A stretch of DNA of 64,000 nt from Candidatus Eiseniibacteriota bacterium (GTDB lineage: Bacteria > Eisenbacteria > RBG-16-71-46 > CAIMUX01), in the NCBI GenBank assembly GCA_903844735.1, contig CAIMUX010000053.1, forward strand, positions 1 through 64,000, written 5' to 3'. Each line of letters begins with the position of its first letter. Position 1 is the first letter of the stretch. The position numbers and the translations under genes were made by a program. The notes below the pieces were generated by a model. That model was not told the DNA's origin. It saw only the letters and a list, made by a program, of their open reading frames with translations, and ran no database searches. Below, piece by piece: positions 15,275 to 24,442 of this stretch.

Positions 15275-16264
15275 TTAACCGCTCCTGGCACACCGGAAGC
15301 CGAAATGGTAGCCAGGAAGGTCCGGGGGGGCGCTGCCGCGGTAGGCGCACCGGAGGCTGAAGCCGTCGCCCCAGAAGTCGTAATAGGAGCTTCCGCGAAT
15401 GACCCGGCAGCACGCAGACTCGGACACCGGAGGGCTCTCCCGACCGTCGTTCGGATCATAAGGGTACCCCACGTACTCCGTGCTGCACCATTCCCAGACG
15501 TTCCCCGCCACATCATAGAGACCGTAGGGGCTCGGGCCGTCGATCGTCTGGTAGCCGCCGTGGTCGCTCCCGTCGTAGTAGCCCACCGGGGTCGTGTAGC
15601 CATAGCTCTCGTACGGGTCGCCGCTCTGGTAGTAGTTGACCTGCGGGCCGCTGATCCCTTCTCCCCAGGGATAGGTCGGGGTATCGGAGGCGTCGCACTG
15701 GCCCGGGTCGCCGTGGGTCTCGCAGCCCCCCTTGGCCGCCTTTTCCCACTCCGCCTCGGTCGGCAACCGCGCGCCCGCCCAGCGGCAATATGCGTCAGCC
15801 TCCCACCAGGAGACGCCGAGCACGGGAAACTGCTCGTTTCCGGCGATCCCGCCACCGTGGTAGGACGGATTATTCCAGAAGAGCGGCAGCGTGATGCTCT
15901 TCGCCACCCTCCAGGCCCAGCCGATCGGGTTCCAATACGCATCGGTTGTGTATCCGCCGGCATCGATGAACGCCTTGTACCTGACGTTCGAGACTTCGTA
16001 GCGATCAATGTAGAAGCCCTCGACGTAGAAATCGTTGACGGGCTCGGCATAGGGAACGCCGACCTGCCCCAGGCGAACGTTGCCTGCCGGGATCCAGACC
16101 ATCCCCGCGGGCGTCGTATCGTAGAAAGTCAGGCTGTCGATGTCGGCCAAAGCCCGTTCCTCGACCGTCGCCCCCTGGTGAATTCGCATTCTCCACTCCC
16201 CCCGGCTCACCGACGCACTGCACACGAGAGACAGGCCAAGAATCAAACCGATATACCACTTCAT
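15275..16264 (-). CDS. Secreted formylglycine-generating-enzyme-like (SUMF1) protein
   Basis: 329 residues with a signal peptide (MKWYIGLILGLSLVCSASVS) and then a complete FGE-sulfatase domain. Motifs in order are MVWIPAGNVRLG, YIDRYEVSNVRYKAFID, VSWWEADAYCRWAG, RLPTEAEWEKAAKGG, PSPYGLYDVAGNVWEWC, RVIRGSSYYD, LRCAYRG and HFGFRCARSG. The Cys in LRCAYRG aligns with the position of an FGE active-site cysteine; whether the full copper site is present is not certain. Many bacterial members of this fold are not sulfatase activators but surface or signalling proteins. ATG 16264 has AGGAG 8 nt upstream. It follows the FlgD-tailed gene by 76 nt, probably in one transcript. Confidence 0.85.
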   Translation of the reverse strand: MKWYIGLILGLSLVCSASVSRGEWRMRIHQGATVEERALADIDSLTFYDTTPAGMVWIPAGNVRLGQVGVPYAEPVNDFYVEGFYIDRYEVSNVRYKAFIDAGGYTTDAYWNPIGWAWRVAKSITLPLFWNNPSYHGGGIAGNEQFPVLGVSWWEADAYCRWAGARLPTEAEWEKAAKGGCETHGDPGQCDASDTPTYPWGEGISGPQVNYYQSGDPYESYGYTTPVGYYDGSDHGGYQTIDGPSPYGLYDVAGNVWEWCSTEYVGYPYDPNDGRESPPVSESACCRVIRGSSYYDFWGDGFSLRCAYRGSAPPDLPGYHFGFRCARSG

Positions 16265-16340
16265 GGTTGCGCTCCTCTCTGCGTTGATTGTCGCTTCCTC
16301 GTGCGGATCCCGGATCAAAACGTCCGGATACTCCAGACAC

Positions 16341-16922
16341 TTAGGGCAACAGGATCATCCGCCGACTCTCCTCGACGCCCGGTGCCGTGAGTTGATAGAA
16401 ATAGATCCCGCTGCCGACCTTCTCCCCCGCATCATCTCGGCCATCCCAGCTTGCGGTGTGGCGACCGGCCGGCCGCTCGTCCTTCACAAGCCTGCGGATC
16501 AACCGCCCGTTCACGCTGTAGATCACGAGCTCCACCGGCCCGACCTTCGGCAGATCAAAAGCAATCCGCGTCTCAGGTGAAAAAGGATTCGGTTGGTTCT
16601 GAAAGAGATGCACAGCCTTCACGAGTGCCGCGGCGTCCCGGGGATCGTCGACCCCGGAGAACTCCATCAGGAACTCGATCTTGGTGATGGCTGCGGCCCC
16701 ATAGCGTTCCGACCCGTCGGCCTTCACCACCACCAGAGTGTCGCTCTCGAACACGATCCGTTGCACCTCGCTCACGGCATAGATCGCTTGCCCACCCCCG
16801 ACCAGCCGGATCGAGACCATCGGGCCATCCGCTTGGGCCACCCGGGCCGCCGGGACGCAGGCCAGAAGCGCTAGACCGGCCCACGCCAGACAACGGACCC
16901 GGGAAACGTGCCTTCGTCGCAT
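16341..16922 (-). CDS. Secreted FlgD-tailed protein of unknown function
   Basis: 193 residues: a signal peptide (LAWAGLALLACVPAARVAQA), a domain of about 80 residues (IYAVSEVQRIVFESD, VVVKADGSERY) and then a FlgD-like Ig tail starting FQNQPNPFSPETRIAFDLP and ending GSGIYFYQLTAPG. The tail is the element thought to direct export or anchoring in related lineages. The short middle domain also appears at the start of the downstream FGE-like protein (ALADIDSLTFYD), so the two may be split parts of a common secreted design. ATG 16922 has GGAGG 5 nt upstream; a GTG two codons earlier would overlap that site. Confidence 0.8.
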   Translation of the reverse strand: MRRRHVSRVRCLAWAGLALLACVPAARVAQADGPMVSIRLVGGGQAIYAVSEVQRIVFESDTLVVVKADGSERYGAAAITKIEFLMEFSGVDDPRDAAALVKAVHLFQNQPNPFSPETRIAFDLPKVGPVELVIYSVNGRLIRRLVKDERPAGRHTASWDGRDDAGEKVGSGIYFYQLTAPGVEESRRMILLP

Positions 16923-17638
16923 CTTCACCTCCGTTGGGTTGTCGAAATCCCCAGACGCAGCCCGGACCGGCGCTGCGATCCACGATCAACGGAAAAGACC
17001 CCTTACAACTGATCGCAGACCCGTATGAGCATAGCATTCCCCGAGGGGGCAAGCCCTATCGCAGTTTTTCCCCGTCCCCAGCTTGAAGTGTTCGGGCTTC
17101 GGGTGAGATTCGTGAGTCCTCTTGCCACACCGCCAAGACCATCCGGTGGTGCGTCGGGCACGCCGAAGTGTGCCGGCGCTTGGTCGGGCTGGCTTGACTG
17201 CCCGACCCCAAAGGGCGAGACCGCCGCGTCACCCGAATCCGGGTATCTCCCGCCTGGCGAAACGCAGCCGCCGGCGCGGGCGCCCGGCCCAACGGCATGG
17301 TTACGGCGACGTTGACGGCAGCCTGAAAGGCTCCCTTTCCTCACTGGACACAGAGACCCGATCCATGCCACTCTTTCGCCCTGTATGGGTCTCTGGCCAC
17401 GCACGAGGACGAGCCCACTGGGATCGTTGGAGCGGGAGTCGGCCGGATTGAGCCGGAAGGAACCGGCGACTCGGGGGGCCGCGTCACACATCGCCCTGCG
17501 GAACCGGGAAGTAACGACAATTAGGGCAGCAGATTAGACGCGCTTCCGCCCCGAGATCGGGCGCGGCGCTATTGGCTTGCCAACCGCACGCCATCCGTCG
17601 CGATGGCGACGGCCCGGCATCATAAGGAAAGCGAGATC
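16923..17638. other. Intergenic region between divergent genes, no gene seen
   Basis: About 700 nt between the FlgD-tailed gene and glgB. Open frames exist because of GC content but none shows homology. It contains several small hairpins (for example an ACCCG/CGGGT stem near 17228-17245). No riboswitch or RNA gene could be matched with confidence; it must hold the divergent promoters. Confidence 0.5.
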
Positions 17639-20323
17639 ATGGACATCGAGGCAACGGGCAAGGACAAGGACAAGGATGGCGCCGGTACCCTCAGGTCCGA
17701 CGCACTGAGCAGCAAGGAGACGGTGGTGAGCAGGCGTGCGGCGAACAGCTCGATGACCCCCTCCCGGGGGAGTGCCGACAGCGGAAACAACAATCGCAAC
17801 CTCCACAACGGCAACGGCCGACGCCCGAGCGGCAGCGCCATGGGCGGAACCGCAAAGGATCGCGCAACCTCGCAGCCCGTCGGCGACGCCGAGCCCAAGA
17901 CCGAGGAGAGGGGACGAATAGCGAAGTCGCCGACGGCGAAGCCCACTGCCTCGAAGTCCGGTTCGAGCGCTGCCACCCCGAAAACCCAGGCCTCGAAGCC
18001 CAACCTCAAGGCCGGCGCCCTGAGAGCCGGCGCCCTGAAGGCCGCCGCGCCGAAAGCCGGTGCCACGAGAGTCGCGGCACCGAAGGCCCTCGCCCCGAAG
18101 GCTGCCGCGCCCAAGACGGCCGCGCCGAAAGCCAGCGCCCCGAAAACCGCCACTCCGAAGTCAGCATCCCCAAGGGCCATCGTCCCCAGAACGGCCGCTG
18201 CGAAAACGGCCGCGTCGAATCCCGCGCGCCTCCCCACGCCGGAGGAGCTGGCCGCCGAGACGATCGCCCGTGCCCTGCGCGGACCGCGGCGGGTTGTGCC
18301 GGCGGCCGCGGCCGCGCACGCTGCGCCCGGAACACCCGTGGTCGCCGATGCCGCGGCGCCTCCGGCTTCGCCGGACCCGACGGTGGACGTGGAGGTCCTG
18401 ATGGACGCCCAGAGCCAGCCATCCTCCCCCGACTATCCCCCCTTCTTCGGCGAGCTGGATCTCTACCTCACCGGGGAAGGGCGGCACTACCGCCTTTGGG
18501 AAAAGATGGGCGCGCACCCGCTCACCGTCGACGGCGTGGCGGGCGTGGTCTTCGCCGTGTGGGCGCCCAACGCCGAAGGCGTGAGCGTGGTCGGCGCCTT
18601 CAACCAGTGGGACGGCCGCCGGCATCCGATGCGGGGGCTCGGCAGCTCCGGCATCTGGTACGCCTTCGTGCCGGGCCTCAAGGAAGGCGACCAGTACAAG
18701 TACGAGATCCGCACCCGCGAGGGGCACCTGCGAATCAAGTCCGATCCGTACGCCTTCTTCGCGGAGGTCCGCCCCGCCAGCGCCTCGGTGGTGTGGGATG
18801 TCGACAAGTACGGATGGGGCGATTCCGGCTGGATGGAGTCGCGGCGCAATCAGGACCTGCGCCACGGGCCGATGAACGTCTACGAGATGCACCTGGCCTC
18901 GTGGATGCGCGCCCCCGAAGACAACGACCGGTGGCTGAACTACCGCGAGCTGGCCCCCCGCCTGGTCGACCATCTGAGGCGCTACAACTTCACCCATGTC
19001 GAGCTGCTGCCGGTGGCCGAACACCTCCTCGACCAGTCATGGGGATACCAGGTGACGGGCTACTTCGCCCCCACCAGCCGCCACGGCACGCCCGACGACT
19101 TCAAGTACCTAGTCGACCTGCTCCACCAAAATGGCATCGGGATCATTATCGACTGGGTGCCGGCGCACTTTCCCAAGGACGAGTCCGGGCTGCGCTGGTT
19201 CGACGGGACCGCGCTGTACGAACACGCCGACCCGCGCCAAGGCGAGCACCGCGACTGGGGCACGCTCATCTTCAACTACGGCCGGCACGAGGTGCGAAAC
19301 TTCCTTCTCGCCAACGCCCTCTTCTGGCTGGATGTCTACCACATCGACGGGCTGCGGGTGGACGCCGTGGCCTCGATGCTCTACCTCGACTACAGCCGCG
19401 AGGAAGGCGACTGGCTGCCTAACCGCTACGGCGGACGCGAGAACATCGAGGCGATCGACTTCGTCCGCAAGATGAACGAGTTGGTCTACGGAGAGTACCC
19501 GGGCGCCTTCACCATCGCCGAGGAGTCGACCGACTGGGGCGGGGTCACCATGCCGACCTACTTAGGCGGGCTCGGCTTCGGATTCAAGTGGGACATGGGG
19601 TGGATGCACGACACGCTGCTCTACTTCTCCAAGGAACCGGTGCACCGCGCCCACCACCACAACGACCTCACGTTCGCGATGCTCTATGCCTACACCGAGA
19701 ACTTCATCATGCCGCTGTCGCACGACGAGGTGGTGCATGGCAAGGGCTCGCTCCTTGCCAAGATGCCCGGCGACGACTGGCAGCGGTTCGCCAACCTGCG
19801 GGTGCTCTACGCCTATCTGTTCACGCGGCCGGGGAAGAAGTTGCTCTTCATGGGTGCCGAGTTCGCGCAGAGCCGGGAGTGGCGCAGCGATAACAGCCTC
19901 GACTGGCATCTCACCGAATACGCGCCGCACAAGGGGATCGAGCTGCTTCTGGAGGACTTAGGGAGGCTCTACCGATCGCGCGATGCGCTCTGGGCGTGGG
20001 ACACCGAGCCGCAGGGATACCAGTGGATCGACTGCTCCGACAGCGCGTCAAGCGTGCTCAGCTACCTCCGCCGCGGACCCAACGGTTTCCTCGTGACCGT
20101 GCTCAACCTCACGCCGGTGCCCAGAATCGGCTACCGGGTCGGCGTTCCCGATCCGGGCTACTACCGCGAGATACTGAACACCGACTCGGAGTTGTATGGC
20201 GGCGGCAACCTCGGCAATGGCGGCGGTCGATCGGCCGACGGCGTTCCGATGCACGGCCAATCGTGGTCGATCAACCTGACGCTGCCTCCGCTGGCGGCAG
20301 TGGTGTTCGAGTTGGCAAGGTAA
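17639..20323 (+). CDS. glgB: 1,4-alpha-glucan branching enzyme with an Ala/Lys/Pro-rich N-terminal extension
   Basis: 894 residues. Residues about 1-240 are low-complexity, with many KAAAPKA/KTAAPK-type repeats and strong positive charge, like histone H1 or AlgP tails. The enzyme starts near residue 265 with a CBM48 domain ([20 protein letters not shown]). The GH13 barrel follows with [29 protein letters not shown], nucleophile D575 (LRVDAVASM), acid/base E628 (TIAEEST) and D696 ([10 protein letters not shown]). The spacing of 53 and 68 residues equals that of E. coli GlgB (D405, E458, D526). It makes alpha-1,6 branches in glycogen. ATG 17639 has AAGGA 9 nt upstream; ATG 17603 in frame lacks one. 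No other glycogen gene is adjacent. Confidence 0.95.
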   Translation: MDIEATGKDKDKDGAGTLRSDALSSKETVVSRRAANSSMTPSRGSADSGNNNRNLHNGNGRRPSGSAMGGTAKDRATSQPVGDAEPKTEERGRIAKSPTAKPTASKSGSSAATPKTQASKPNLKAGALRAGALKAAAPKAGATRVAAPKALAPKAAAPKTAAPKASAPKTATPKSASPRAIVPRTAAAKTAASNPARLPTPEELAAETIARALRGPRRVVPAAAAAHAAPGTPVVADAAAPPASPDPTVDVEVLMDAQSQPSSPDYPPFFGELDLYLTGEGRHYRLWEKMGAHPLTVDGVAGVVFAVWAPNAEGVSVVGAFNQWDGRRHPMRGLGSSGIWYAFVPGLKEGDQYKYEIRTREGHLRIKSDPYAFFAEVRPASASVVWDVDKYGWGDSGWMESRRNQDLRHGPMNVYEMHLASWMRAPEDNDRWLNYRELAPRLVDHLRRYNFTHVELLPVAEHLLDQSWGYQVTGYFAPTSRHGTPDDFKYLVDLLHQNGIGIIIDWVPAHFPKDESGLRWFDGTALYEHADPRQGEHRDWGTLIFNYGRHEVRNFLLANALFWLDVYHIDGLRVDAVASMLYLDYSREEGDWLPNRYGGRENIEAIDFVRKMNELVYGEYPGAFTIAEESTDWGGVTMPTYLGGLGFGFKWDMGWMHDTLLYFSKEPVHRAHHHNDLTFAMLYAYTENFIMPLSHDEVVHGKGSLLAKMPGDDWQRFANLRVLYAYLFTRPGKKLLFMGAEFAQSREWRSDNSLDWHLTEYAPHKGIELLLEDLGRLYRSRDALWAWDTEPQGYQWIDCSDSASSVLSYLRRGPNGFLVTVLNLTPVPRIGYRVGVPDPGYYREILNTDSELYGGGNLGNGGGRSADGVPMHGQSWSINLTLPPLAAVVFELAR

Positions 20324-20355
20324 TCAGGGCGGGGCCTTCCCGCACGGAGGAAGCT

Positions 20356-20754
20356 ATGAACAACCAAGTGCCGGGACCGACGGATGACCGGGCGGTTCAG
20401 GAAGAGGCTGTCTTGCGGCAGTTCGCACTGCGATGGGCCGTGCTCGCGGCCTGGGGAGACGCCCTCCGACTCCGGCACGTCTCCTTGCCGGCGAACCTGG
20501 GCTCCCTCCTGGAGGGCGCCCGCATCAAGACGGCATCGGGCTGCTTCTCGGTCTGCGAGGTCGGATGTGATCTCTCGCGCATCGAAGCGGAGTTGACCAG
20601 CGCGGACAGCTCGACCGATCACAACTGGGTCGACTTCTGGCTCGACCTCCTGGGCCACGCGATGTCGGAGGGCGAAGAGACGGAGCGGCTGCTGAAGGTG
20701 CCCACCGTGAAGTTCCACTATGCGAACTGCGGGATCAAGGGGTGCTCGTGCTAG
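20356..20754 (+). CDS. Small protein with a cysteine-rich C-terminus, unknown function
   Basis: 132 residues, mostly helical, with no signal peptide or membrane helix. The family is not recognised. Features are an acidic N-terminus, KTASGCFSVCEVGCDLSRIE in the middle and a striking end, VKFHYANCGIKGCSC. The cysteines could bind metal, or the tail could be processed like a short modified peptide. The ATG has GGAGG just upstream. It follows glgB by 32 nt, so the two are probably co-transcribed, but nothing else ties it to glycogen metabolism. Confidence 0.7.
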   Translation: MNNQVPGPTDDRAVQEEAVLRQFALRWAVLAAWGDALRLRHVSLPANLGSLLEGARIKTASGCFSVCEVGCDLSRIEAELTSADSSTDHNWVDFWLDLLGHAMSEGEETERLLKVPTVKFHYANCGIKGCSC

Positions 20755-20817
20755 ACCGCATCGTTCAGGTGCTGCGAGGCTAGGAGCTACCGGTCGCATG
20801 TGCCCGAGGAGTCGCTC

Positions 20818-21711
20818 ATGGCATCTCTGCTTCCAAACCTATCGTCACCGGCGGACTACCGCCGTGTCCATACGGACAGTTCCACATGGCTGCCGACCGT
20901 GACCGCCATTTGCGCCCGGCATGACCTGGACGCAAACAACTTGGAGCGACAGCCCGCCGGCACCCATGTCGTCTTTCGCACCGGCTCCCACATCATCAAG
21001 CTCTACGCGCCGTTCTGGCTGGAAGACTTCGCGGCAGAACGGGCAGCCCTCCAACCCCTGCGCGGTCTGCCCACACCGGAGCTGGTCGCACAGGGCGAGA
21101 TCGAGGGCTGGCCGTATCTGGTGATGACCGTCGTACCCGGCACGCCCGCCGAAGAGATCTGGCCGGATCTCACGGGCAGGGAGAGGATCGACATCGCGCA
21201 GCAGCTCGGCGAACTGATGCGGCGACTCCACCGGCAGCGGCCGGTGGCGGAACTGGCGCTCGACTGGGATGTCTTCCTTGGGGAGCGGATCTCCGGGGCT
21301 GAGGAGTTTCACGCAGCCATTGAGCCGTGGCACGGTTGGATCCGCGAGCGGCTGACCGACTTCCACGAGCCCCCGTTCTCACCCGTCCTGCTGCACGCGG
21401 ACATCACCGCCGATCATGTCCTGCTCTCGCGGACCGCTCAAGAGTGGCGGATCACGGGACTCATCGACTTCGGCGACGCCATGATGGGGCATCCGTTCTA
21501 CGAGTTCATCGCGCCGCTGGCATTCTACTGCTTCGGCGACCCGCCGGTGTCGCGGGCGCTGCTGGAAGGATACGGACTCGATCTGACGCCGGAGGTTACC
21601 GACCGGCTGACGACCTACTGCCTGCTGCACAAGTTCGGGAGGATCGGGGTCTTCCTCGCGCGCCACGCGGTCGAGGACGGGGCGGCGTTTCATCGGGCTT
21701 TGTGGGGGTAG
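20818..21711 (+). CDS. APH-family kinase-like phosphotransferase
   Basis: 297-residue protein-kinase-like fold of the aminoglycoside/choline phosphotransferase (APH) family. The nucleotide lysine lies in HIIKLYAP, and LVMTVVPGTPAEEIW forms the hinge. The catalytic loop is LLHADITADHVLL (H-x-D with His where many members have Asn), and the Mg site is GLIDFGDAMMG. The substrate cannot be inferred; most such genes outside resistance islands act on small metabolites. The ATG at 20818 has GAGGAG 7 nt upstream. It is flanked by genes on the same strand with short gaps. Confidence 0.85.
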   Translation: MASLLPNLSSPADYRRVHTDSSTWLPTVTAICARHDLDANNLERQPAGTHVVFRTGSHIIKLYAPFWLEDFAAERAALQPLRGLPTPELVAQGEIEGWPYLVMTVVPGTPAEEIWPDLTGRERIDIAQQLGELMRRLHRQRPVAELALDWDVFLGERISGAEEFHAAIEPWHGWIRERLTDFHEPPFSPVLLHADITADHVLLSRTAQEWRITGLIDFGDAMMGHPFYEFIAPLAFYCFGDPPVSRALLEGYGLDLTPEVTDRLTTYCLLHKFGRIGVFLARHAVEDGAAFHRALWG

Positions 21712-21786
21712 GATCCTAGGTCTTCTCGGAAAGTGAGGCGGGGCGGCGCCACACGACCGGAAACCAAGACGAGAAAGGGATATACC

Positions 21787-22272
21787 ATGCCCACCGGCAT
21801 CGAGACCGCGACCCGGAGCTTCCTCTCATCTCGGCGCATCGCCGTAGCCGGCGCATCGCGCCAGTCCGGCCAGCCGGGCAACGCCATCTTCAAGAGACTA
21901 CGTGCAGCCGGCCTCGACGTCGTCCCCATCAACCCCGCGGCGACGGCCATCGACGGCGTCCACTGCTATGCGAACCTCAAGGCGATCCCGGGAGGCGTGG
22001 AAGCCGTGGTCATCGCCACCGCCCCCGCCGCCGCGTTGCAGGTCGTTCGCGACTGCGTCGAGCTCGGGATCAAGCGGGTCTGGATTCATCGCGCGTTCGG
22101 TCAGGGAAGTGGTTCGCCGGAGGCGTCACGGCTTTGCCGGGAGAACAACATCTCGCTCGTCGACGGCGCCTGTCCGCTGATGTACTGCCCACCCGTGGAT
22201 ATCGCCCACCGCTGCCTGCGCGGCGTGTTCGGACTCTTCGGCAAGCTGCCGAAGCCGGAGGGAACGTGGTAG
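21787..22272 (+). CDS. CoA-binding domain protein (YccU type)
   Basis: 161 residues with a Rossmann fold of the CoA_binding_2 family, like E. coli YccU: RRIAVAGASRQSGQPGNAIF (nucleotide loop), DVVPINPAA, VEAVVIATAP, LGIKRVWIHRAFGQGS and VDGACPLMYCPP. Some family members bind CoA or regulate acetylation, but the role of the single-domain proteins is not settled. AAAGGGA lies about 8 nt upstream of ATG 21787. Its last codons overlap the start of the next gene by 7 nt, so the two are translationally coupled. Confidence 0.88.
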   Translation: MPTGIETATRSFLSSRRIAVAGASRQSGQPGNAIFKRLRAAGLDVVPINPAATAIDGVHCYANLKAIPGGVEAVVIATAPAAALQVVRDCVELGIKRVWIHRAFGQGSGSPEASRLCRENNISLVDGACPLMYCPPVDIAHRCLRGVFGLFGKLPKPEGTW

Positions 22273-23174
22273 TCCCGGTCCAGCCGGAGTCGCCCAGAGC
22301 CGACCCACCGGACACCATCCAGGCAGTGACCCCCACGCTCTGCCACCTGCTGGGCCTCGACCTTCCCGCGCTGTGTACGGTCCCTCCCGTGGACTTCGTC
22401 CTACGGGCCGCGCACGCCGGACTCGGCGGCGCGAGAATCGATCGCTGCTTGGTCTACGCGCCGGATGCCATCGGGAACCACCTTCAGGCGGGATATTCCG
22501 ATCTCTTCGCAGAGATAGCCCGCCTCGCGCCAACGACGGTGGCACTGCGGGCCGTCTTCCCGCCGAAGACACCCGTCTGCTTTGCCTCGATGTTCACCGG
22601 CGCTCCGCCCGCGGATCACGGCATCAGGAAGTACGAGCGACCCGTGCTGCAGTGCGACACCCTGTTCGATGCGCTGGTAAGGGCAGGTCGGCGCACCGCC
22701 ATTGTGGCCGTCACTGACTCCAGCATGGACCAACTCTTCCGGGGACGGGATGTTCACTACTTCTCCGAAAGCGATGACAAGGACGTGACCGCTCGTACCC
22801 TCGCTCTCATCGCGGCGGACCGGCACGAGTTCATCGTCGTTTACCACCAGGAATACGACGATCTCCTTCACGAGACGACCCCATTCTCGGACTCGGCCAT
22901 CAGGGCGTTCCGGAACCATGTCAACGCGTTCAGGACGCTCGTCGATGCCACAGAAGAGTCATGGTTGGGCCACGATCGGGTGATCGTCTTCGCGCCGGAC
23001 CACGGGGCGCACATCGGTCCAGAGACCATGACCGGCACGCACGGAGATGACATTCCACAGGACATGGAGCTGAGGCACTTCTACCGCTTCGGCGCGAATG
23101 GTCACACCGCCGGGAATCACCCGGATGCCTCCGGAGGCGCTCGGACGACTGATCAGGCCGGAGGGCAGATATAA
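22266..23174 (+). CDS. Alkaline-phosphatase superfamily protein
   Basis: 302 residues. The fold is suggested by VCFASMFTGAPPADHGIRKY (metal or nucleophile region), DALVRAGRRTAIVAVTDSS, FIVVYHQEYDDLLH and RVIVFAPDHGAHIGPETM, then HGDDIPQDMELRHFYRF. The DHGAH and late His motif match metal ligands of alkaline-phosphatase and phosphopentomutase-like hydrolases. Substrate unknown. The start is probably GTG 22266, which overlaps the CoA-binding gene stop and has GGAGGGA close upstream. It has no signal peptide, so the protein is cytoplasmic. Confidence 0.8.
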   Translation: MVVPVQPESPRADPPDTIQAVTPTLCHLLGLDLPALCTVPPVDFVLRAAHAGLGGARIDRCLVYAPDAIGNHLQAGYSDLFAEIARLAPTTVALRAVFPPKTPVCFASMFTGAPPADHGIRKYERPVLQCDTLFDALVRAGRRTAIVAVTDSSMDQLFRGRDVHYFSESDDKDVTARTLALIAADRHEFIVVYHQEYDDLLHETTPFSDSAIRAFRNHVNAFRTLVDATEESWLGHDRVIVFAPDHGAHIGPETMTGTHGDDIPQDMELRHFYRFGANGHTAGNHPDASGGARTTDQAGGQI

Positions 23175-23197
23175 CCATGGCCAGGGAGGGAGAACCG

Positions 23198-23722
23198 ATG
23201 ATCCACATGCCGATGATCCGCTGGGTCGACAAAGCATTCGATTTCGGGTTTCCGGTGGAAACGGCACCGCTGCTGCTCGAGCGGCTCCGCGGTACTCCGG
23301 CGCGACTCGATGACCGCGTTCGCTCGCTCCCCCGCGAAAGACTGATCCAGCGGGATGGCGCCAAGTGGTCCATCCAAGAGCACGCGGGGCACTTCGTCGA
23401 CGTCGAGACGCTTTTTTCGGGACGGCTTGATGACTACGATGCGGGGGCGGCCCGGCTGCGTCCGGCTGCTGTCTCGGGTCAGAGGACCAACGCGGCCGAC
23501 CACAACCGGCGGGAGCTTTCGACGATCCTCGCCGAGTTCCGGGTGGTCAGGGGGAACCTCGTCACCCGCATCGAGGCGATGGACGAGGCCGGCTTCGCCC
23601 GCACGGCCATCCATCCCCGTCTCGATCGCCCCATGCGCGTCTGCGACATGATGCTGTTCGAGGCGGAGCACGATGACCATCACTTGGCGTTGATCACGGG
23701 GCTCATCCGGCAGTGGCGATAG
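23198..23722 (+). CDS. DinB-family protein
   Basis: 174 residues, a four-helix-bundle DinB/YfiT-type metal-binding protein. WSIQEHAGHFVDVE gives the first His ligand, and AEHDDHHLALI near the C-terminus the other two. Family members are thiol S-transferases or of unknown role, often induced by stress. ATG 23198 has GGGAGGGAG upstream; an ATG seven codons earlier overlaps that site and is less likely. A second DinB gene lies 177 nt downstream, but the two are not close copies. Confidence 0.88.
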   Translation: MIHMPMIRWVDKAFDFGFPVETAPLLLERLRGTPARLDDRVRSLPRERLIQRDGAKWSIQEHAGHFVDVETLFSGRLDDYDAGAARLRPAAVSGQRTNAADHNRRELSTILAEFRVVRGNLVTRIEAMDEAGFARTAIHPRLDRPMRVCDMMLFEAEHDDHHLALITGLIRQWR

Positions 23723-23899
23723 AGCCGGCAAGACCCTCGTGCCGAAACAGCGAGTGGCATTCTCACCGATCCCGTCGGCAAGCTCTGCATTCCCACTGGA
23801 ACCTGGATGAAGTGACGATGTACTGGATCGCCGCCGTCGGCTTGAAGGCATCTTCTTCTGGGGAGTCTCTTCGGTGCCACAGACCCTGGAGGTCATGAC

Positions 23900-24409
23900 A
23901 TGTACCCACCGATCGAATCGCTTCTCGCGGAACTGACCATGGAAGCTGCGGCCACCCGGCGCGTCCTCGATCGCGTCCCCGCCGACAGGCCGGGCTGGCG
24001 TCCACACCCCAAGTCCTTGACCATCGGCGAGCTCGCCACCCACGTGGCGACCATCCCGGGGAATATCGCGAAGCTCCTCGGTTCGGACGAGGTTGACATG
24101 GCAGCCATGAAGTTCGAGGGCTGGGTCGTACGCCCCGCGGAGGAATTGCCCGGCGCGCTTGACGAGTCGGTTTCAGCCGCCCGCGCGTGGCTGTCGGGGC
24201 TGGACGCGACATCCGCCCACGCCACTTGGCGGGCGCACCGAGGGGGCAAGGAGCTCTTCAGCGCCCCGCGGCTGGGGTTCGTACGTTCGCTCATGTTCAA
24301 CCACTGGTATCACCACCGCGGACAGCTCACCGTCTACCTGCGCGAGCTGGACATCCCGCTGCCGTCGGTGTATGGACCAACTGCCGATGAGAACCCGTTC
24401 GCAGCCTAG
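23900..24409 (+). CDS. DinB-family protein
   Basis: 169 residues with the DinB pattern LTIGELATHVATIPG and MFNHWYHHRGQLTVYLRELD, supplying the three expected His ligands, and GPTADENP near the end. This type resembles the DUF1572/DinB hydrolase-like group. GGAGG lies 6 nt before ATG 23900. It is in the same direction as the first DinB gene and the phosphatase gene 33 nt downstream. Function beyond metal binding is unknown. Confidence 0.88.
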   Translation: MYPPIESLLAELTMEAAATRRVLDRVPADRPGWRPHPKSLTIGELATHVATIPGNIAKLLGSDEVDMAAMKFEGWVVRPAEELPGALDESVSAARAWLSGLDATSAHATWRAHRGGKELFSAPRLGFVRSLMFNHWYHHRGQLTVYLRELDIPLPSVYGPTADENPFAA

Positions 24410-24442
24410 CTCCGCACGCGCACGTACATTGGGAGCAGATCG

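Noticed and set aside
17003-17491. Possible riboswitch or gene in the glgB leader
   Set aside because: Several stems are visible but they do not fit any riboswitch consensus I could match, and the open frame has no family features.
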